From Bacillota bacterium (GTDB taxonomy: Bacteria > Bacillota > Clostridia > Peptostreptococcales > Anaerovoracaceae): 64,000 bases of DNA. This document shows, in pieces, positions 62,090-64,000 of this stretch (within the stretch, counting starts at the first letter, position 1; every line of letters starts with the position of its first letter). The stretch is from NCBI GenBank assembly GCA_017433375.1, contig JAFRHG010000014.1, positions 62,001 to 126,000 of the forward strand, read 5' to 3'. A model generated the notes under the pieces. The model did not search any database and had not been told where the DNA came from. It saw only the letters and a program-made list of their open reading frames with translations. Made by a program: the position numbers and the translations under genes.

Positions 62090-63307
62090 ATGAAACCTGG
62101 AATCAACAATTATTCCGAGATCGGAAAACTGAACAAGGTGCTGCTCCACCGGCTGGGCGGCGAAGTCGAAGGTCTGGTGCCGGACAACTTTGAACGGCTC
62201 CTCTTCGATGACATCCCTTACATTAAGGTAGCCCAGAAGGAGCACGACATTTTTGCCGATGTGCTTCGGGAGAACGGCGTCGAGGTCATCTACTATGTGG
62301 ATGAGACCGTCAAGGCGCTGGCGGATAAGGAAGTCCGCCGTCAGTTCGTCAAAGAGTTCGTCGGAGAGAGCAACATCTACTCCGAAGCGGTCAGAGAGGC
62401 CCTGGAGGAGTATCTCATGGAGATGACCGTCCGGGAGATGGTCGAAAAGTGCATCGCCGGCGTCAAGAAGAACGAGATCGCGGTCAAGACCAACTCCCTG
62501 GCCGAGTACATCGCGTCGGGCTATCCCTACTACATGGATCCTATGCCCAACCTGTACTTCACCCGTGACCCGGGCGCCTGCGTGGGCGGCGGATTGAACA
62601 TCCACCACATGAGCACCACGGCCAGACGCAGAGAGCCGCTGCTGCTCAAGTATATGTTCAACCATAACAAGGACTTCGCGCCGGAAGGTTCTTCCCAGTG
62701 GTATGACTACTATGACGAAGAGTCCGTGGAAGGCGGAGACGTTCTGGTCCTGTCCAAGGAGATCGTGGCCATCGGCCTGTCCCAGAGAACGACGGTTGCC
62801 GGCATCGAGCGCTTTGCCAAGAACATTCTGGGCAATTCCGAGTTCAAGAAGATCCTGGTCTTCGACATTCCCAAGTCCAGAGCCTTCATGCACCTGGATA
62901 CGGTCTTCACCATGGTCGACTTTGACAAGTTCACCATCCATCCGGAGATCGAGGGACCGCTGCAGCTGTTCGAGATCACCCTGGACAAGGACGGCGAGGC
63001 CCATTTCGCCAGCATGACCGACAGCCTGGAGAACATCCTGAAGGCTGAGCTGGGTCTGCCGGCGGTGGATCTGATTCGCTGCGGAGGCAACGACCTGCAG
63101 GCGGCGCAGCGTGAGCAGTGGAACGACGGCTCCAACACCCTGTGCATCGCGCCGGGCACCGTCGTCACCTACGAGCGCAACTACGTGACCAACGACATCC
63201 TGGACCACAAGGGCATCAAGGTCCTGTCCATCCCCAGCTCGGAGCTTTCCCGGGGAAGAGGGGGCCCGCGCTGCATGAGCTGCCCGGTCAACCGGGACGA
63301 CCTGTAG
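62090..63307 (+). CDS. arcA: Arginine deiminase
   Basis: 405 residues. NLYFTRDPGACVGGG, the E-G-G-D motif (VEGGDVLVLSKE), HLDTVFTMVD and the C-terminal nucleophile C395 in RGGPRCMSC define the guanidino-group hydrolase; the residue after C-M-S is Cys rather than the usual Met. It turns arginine into citrulline and ammonia, feeding arcB. AAAGGAA precedes the ATG. Confidence 0.97.
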   Translation: MKPGINNYSEIGKLNKVLLHRLGGEVEGLVPDNFERLLFDDIPYIKVAQKEHDIFADVLRENGVEVIYYVDETVKALADKEVRRQFVKEFVGESNIYSEAVREALEEYLMEMTVREMVEKCIAGVKKNEIAVKTNSLAEYIASGYPYYMDPMPNLYFTRDPGACVGGGLNIHHMSTTARRREPLLLKYMFNHNKDFAPEGSSQWYDYYDEESVEGGDVLVLSKEIVAIGLSQRTTVAGIERFAKNILGNSEFKKILVFDIPKSRAFMHLDTVFTMVDFDKFTIHPEIEGPLQLFEITLDKDGEAHFASMTDSLENILKAELGLPAVDLIRCGGNDLQAAQREQWNDGSNTLCIAPGTVVTYERNYVTNDILDHKGIKVLSIPSSELSRGRGGPRCMSCPVNRDDL

Positions 63308-63350
63308 GAAGATACGTACACTAGGAGTTTCATCAGGAGGAGTATAAAAA

Positions 63351-64000
63351 ATGTCAGAGAGAATTGTAATCGCCCTGGGCGGAAACGCCCTGCAGTCGGG
63401 CAAGGGCCAGGCAACGGCGGAAGCCCAGCATGAGGTGGTCAAAAAGACCTGTGAAAGAGTCGCCGACATCAGCGGCAGGGGTTACGAGATCGCCGTAGTG
63501 CACGGCAACGGTCCCCAGGTCGGACGGATCGTCATGGCCAGCGAAGCGGCCAGAGAGGTCACCCCGTCCATGCCCTTCGACGTCTGCGGCGCCATGTCCC
63601 AGGGATATATCGGCTATCACATTCAGCAGTGCCTGAAGTACGCCCTGAACAAAGCCAACCGCAATGTCCCCGTGGTCACCGTGGCCACCCAGATGATCGT
63701 GGACCGCAATGACCCGGCTTTCCAGAAGCCCACCAAGCCCATCGGTCCCTTCTACACGGAAGAGGAAGCAAAGGCAATGGAGCAGGAGAAGGGCTGGACC
63801 ATGAAGGAAGACGCCGGACGCGGCTGGCGGCGTGTCGTAGCTTCCCCGATCCCCAAGCGGATCGTGGAGATCGATGCGGTCAAGCAGCTGTGGGACGATG
63901 CCATCGTCATCACCTGCGGAGGCGGCGGCATTCCCGTCGTCGAGCGTCCTGACGGCATGCTGGAAGGCGTTGCCGCCGTCATCGACAAGGACTTCGCCGC
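63351..64000 (+). CDS. arcC: Carbamate kinase, N-terminal part (cut by window edge)
   Basis: The first 216 codons of a roughly 310-residue enzyme: ERIVIALGGNALQ, VVHGNGPQVGRI, VATQMIVDRNDPAFQKPTKP IGPFY, GWRRVVASPIPKRIVE and CGGGGIPVV are carbamate-kinase signatures. It makes ATP from carbamoyl phosphate, completing the arginine deiminase pathway. AGGAGG lies 10 bases before the ATG. The frame is open at the right edge. Confidence 0.96.
   Translation, partial: MSERIVIALGGNALQSGKGQATAEAQHEVVKKTCERVADISGRGYEIAVVHGNGPQVGRIVMASEAAREVTPSMPFDVCGAMSQGYIGYHIQQCLKYALNKANRNVPVVTVATQMIVDRNDPAFQKPTKPIGPFYTEEEAKAMEQEKGWTMKEDAGRGWRRVVASPIPKRIVEIDAVKQLWDDAIVITCGGGGIPVVERPDGMLEGVAAVIDKDFA

Larger units (their letters stand above)
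4649..63777. repeat. Dispersed octamer AAAGGCAA / TTGCCTTT, 38 exact copies
   Basis: Plus-strand AAAGGCAA starts at 4649, 10278, 14311, 15533, 22042, 25248, 26480, 28237, 30688, 32508, 36263, 36430, 36953, 41375, 46994, 51924, 53169, 56191, 60800, 60900, 63770. TTGCCTTT starts at 8733, 17532, 19781, 21378, 25113, 27464, 29365, 30028, 32715, 32799, 39272, 43664, 46080, 50384, 50600, 55493, 62065. In 28 of 38 the base before AAAGGCAA is C; the base after is almost never A. Counted by eye. Confidence 0.85.

Overview
This is a GC-rich chromosomal segment of a low-rank Firmicute. The cell-division and SRP operons are in Gram-positive order (mraZ-rsmH-ftsL-PBP...; ylxM-ffh-rpsP-khpA-rimM-trmD; ylmE-sepF-divIVA-lspA). 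It also has a Firmicute-type LexA box, SD-rich starts and an arginine deiminase cluster. Together these suggest an anaerobic clostridium, perhaps of the Anaerovoracaceae / Family XIII type (inference, low confidence). spoIIGA-sigE-sigG do not follow ftsZ and only one PASTA transpeptidase is seen, which fits a non-sporulating lineage. There is no tRNA, rRNA, IS element, integrase or CRISPR array.

Layout: 1-0.7 kb, leftward lgt (cut by the window edge) and a lipoprotein gene. 0.8-13.3 kb, the division and cell-wall cluster mraZ to ftsZ, with an MraZ-type repeat operator in front and murE, murC, murB and ftsA missing from the cluster. 13.3-24.8 kb, housekeeping genes: RNA methyltransferase, pheST, zapA, mutS2, argS, a radical SAM protein and a TPR protein. 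24.8-36.4 kb, an accessory stretch: a LexA-controlled Y-family polymerase, an acyltransferase, a YjbR-EVE fusion, a MerR regulator, a DUF554 membrane protein with a MerR-type promoter, an APC permease, a BspA-like LRR surface protein, and three gene-free but partly structured intervals. 36.4-40.2 kb, the SRP/ribosome-maturation operon. 40.2-44.6 kb, the sepF-divIVA-lspA-rluD group. 44.6-52 kb, a zinc-ribbon microprotein, a lipase-like hydrolase, rqcH, yicC, gmk, rpoZ, a stand-alone LytTR regulator and a secreted lysozyme-like protein. 52-59.3 kb, a histidine operon (hisZGCBHAF-IE-K, without hisD). 59.3-64 kb, a degenerate MocR-type regulator followed by arcB, arcA and arcC (cut by the right edge).

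The most unusual signal is not a gene. The octamer AAAGGCAA (or its complement TTGCCTTT) occurs 38 times by my hand count, on both strands (21:17), about once per 1.7 kb, where one or two copies are expected by chance. It lies in several reading frames, often in otherwise rare codons, and is enriched at gene ends and in intergenic DNA. This resembles the behaviour of DNA uptake sequences of Pasteurellaceae and Neisseriaceae, or another genome-wide recognition motif. I know of no such motif in Gram-positive bacteria.
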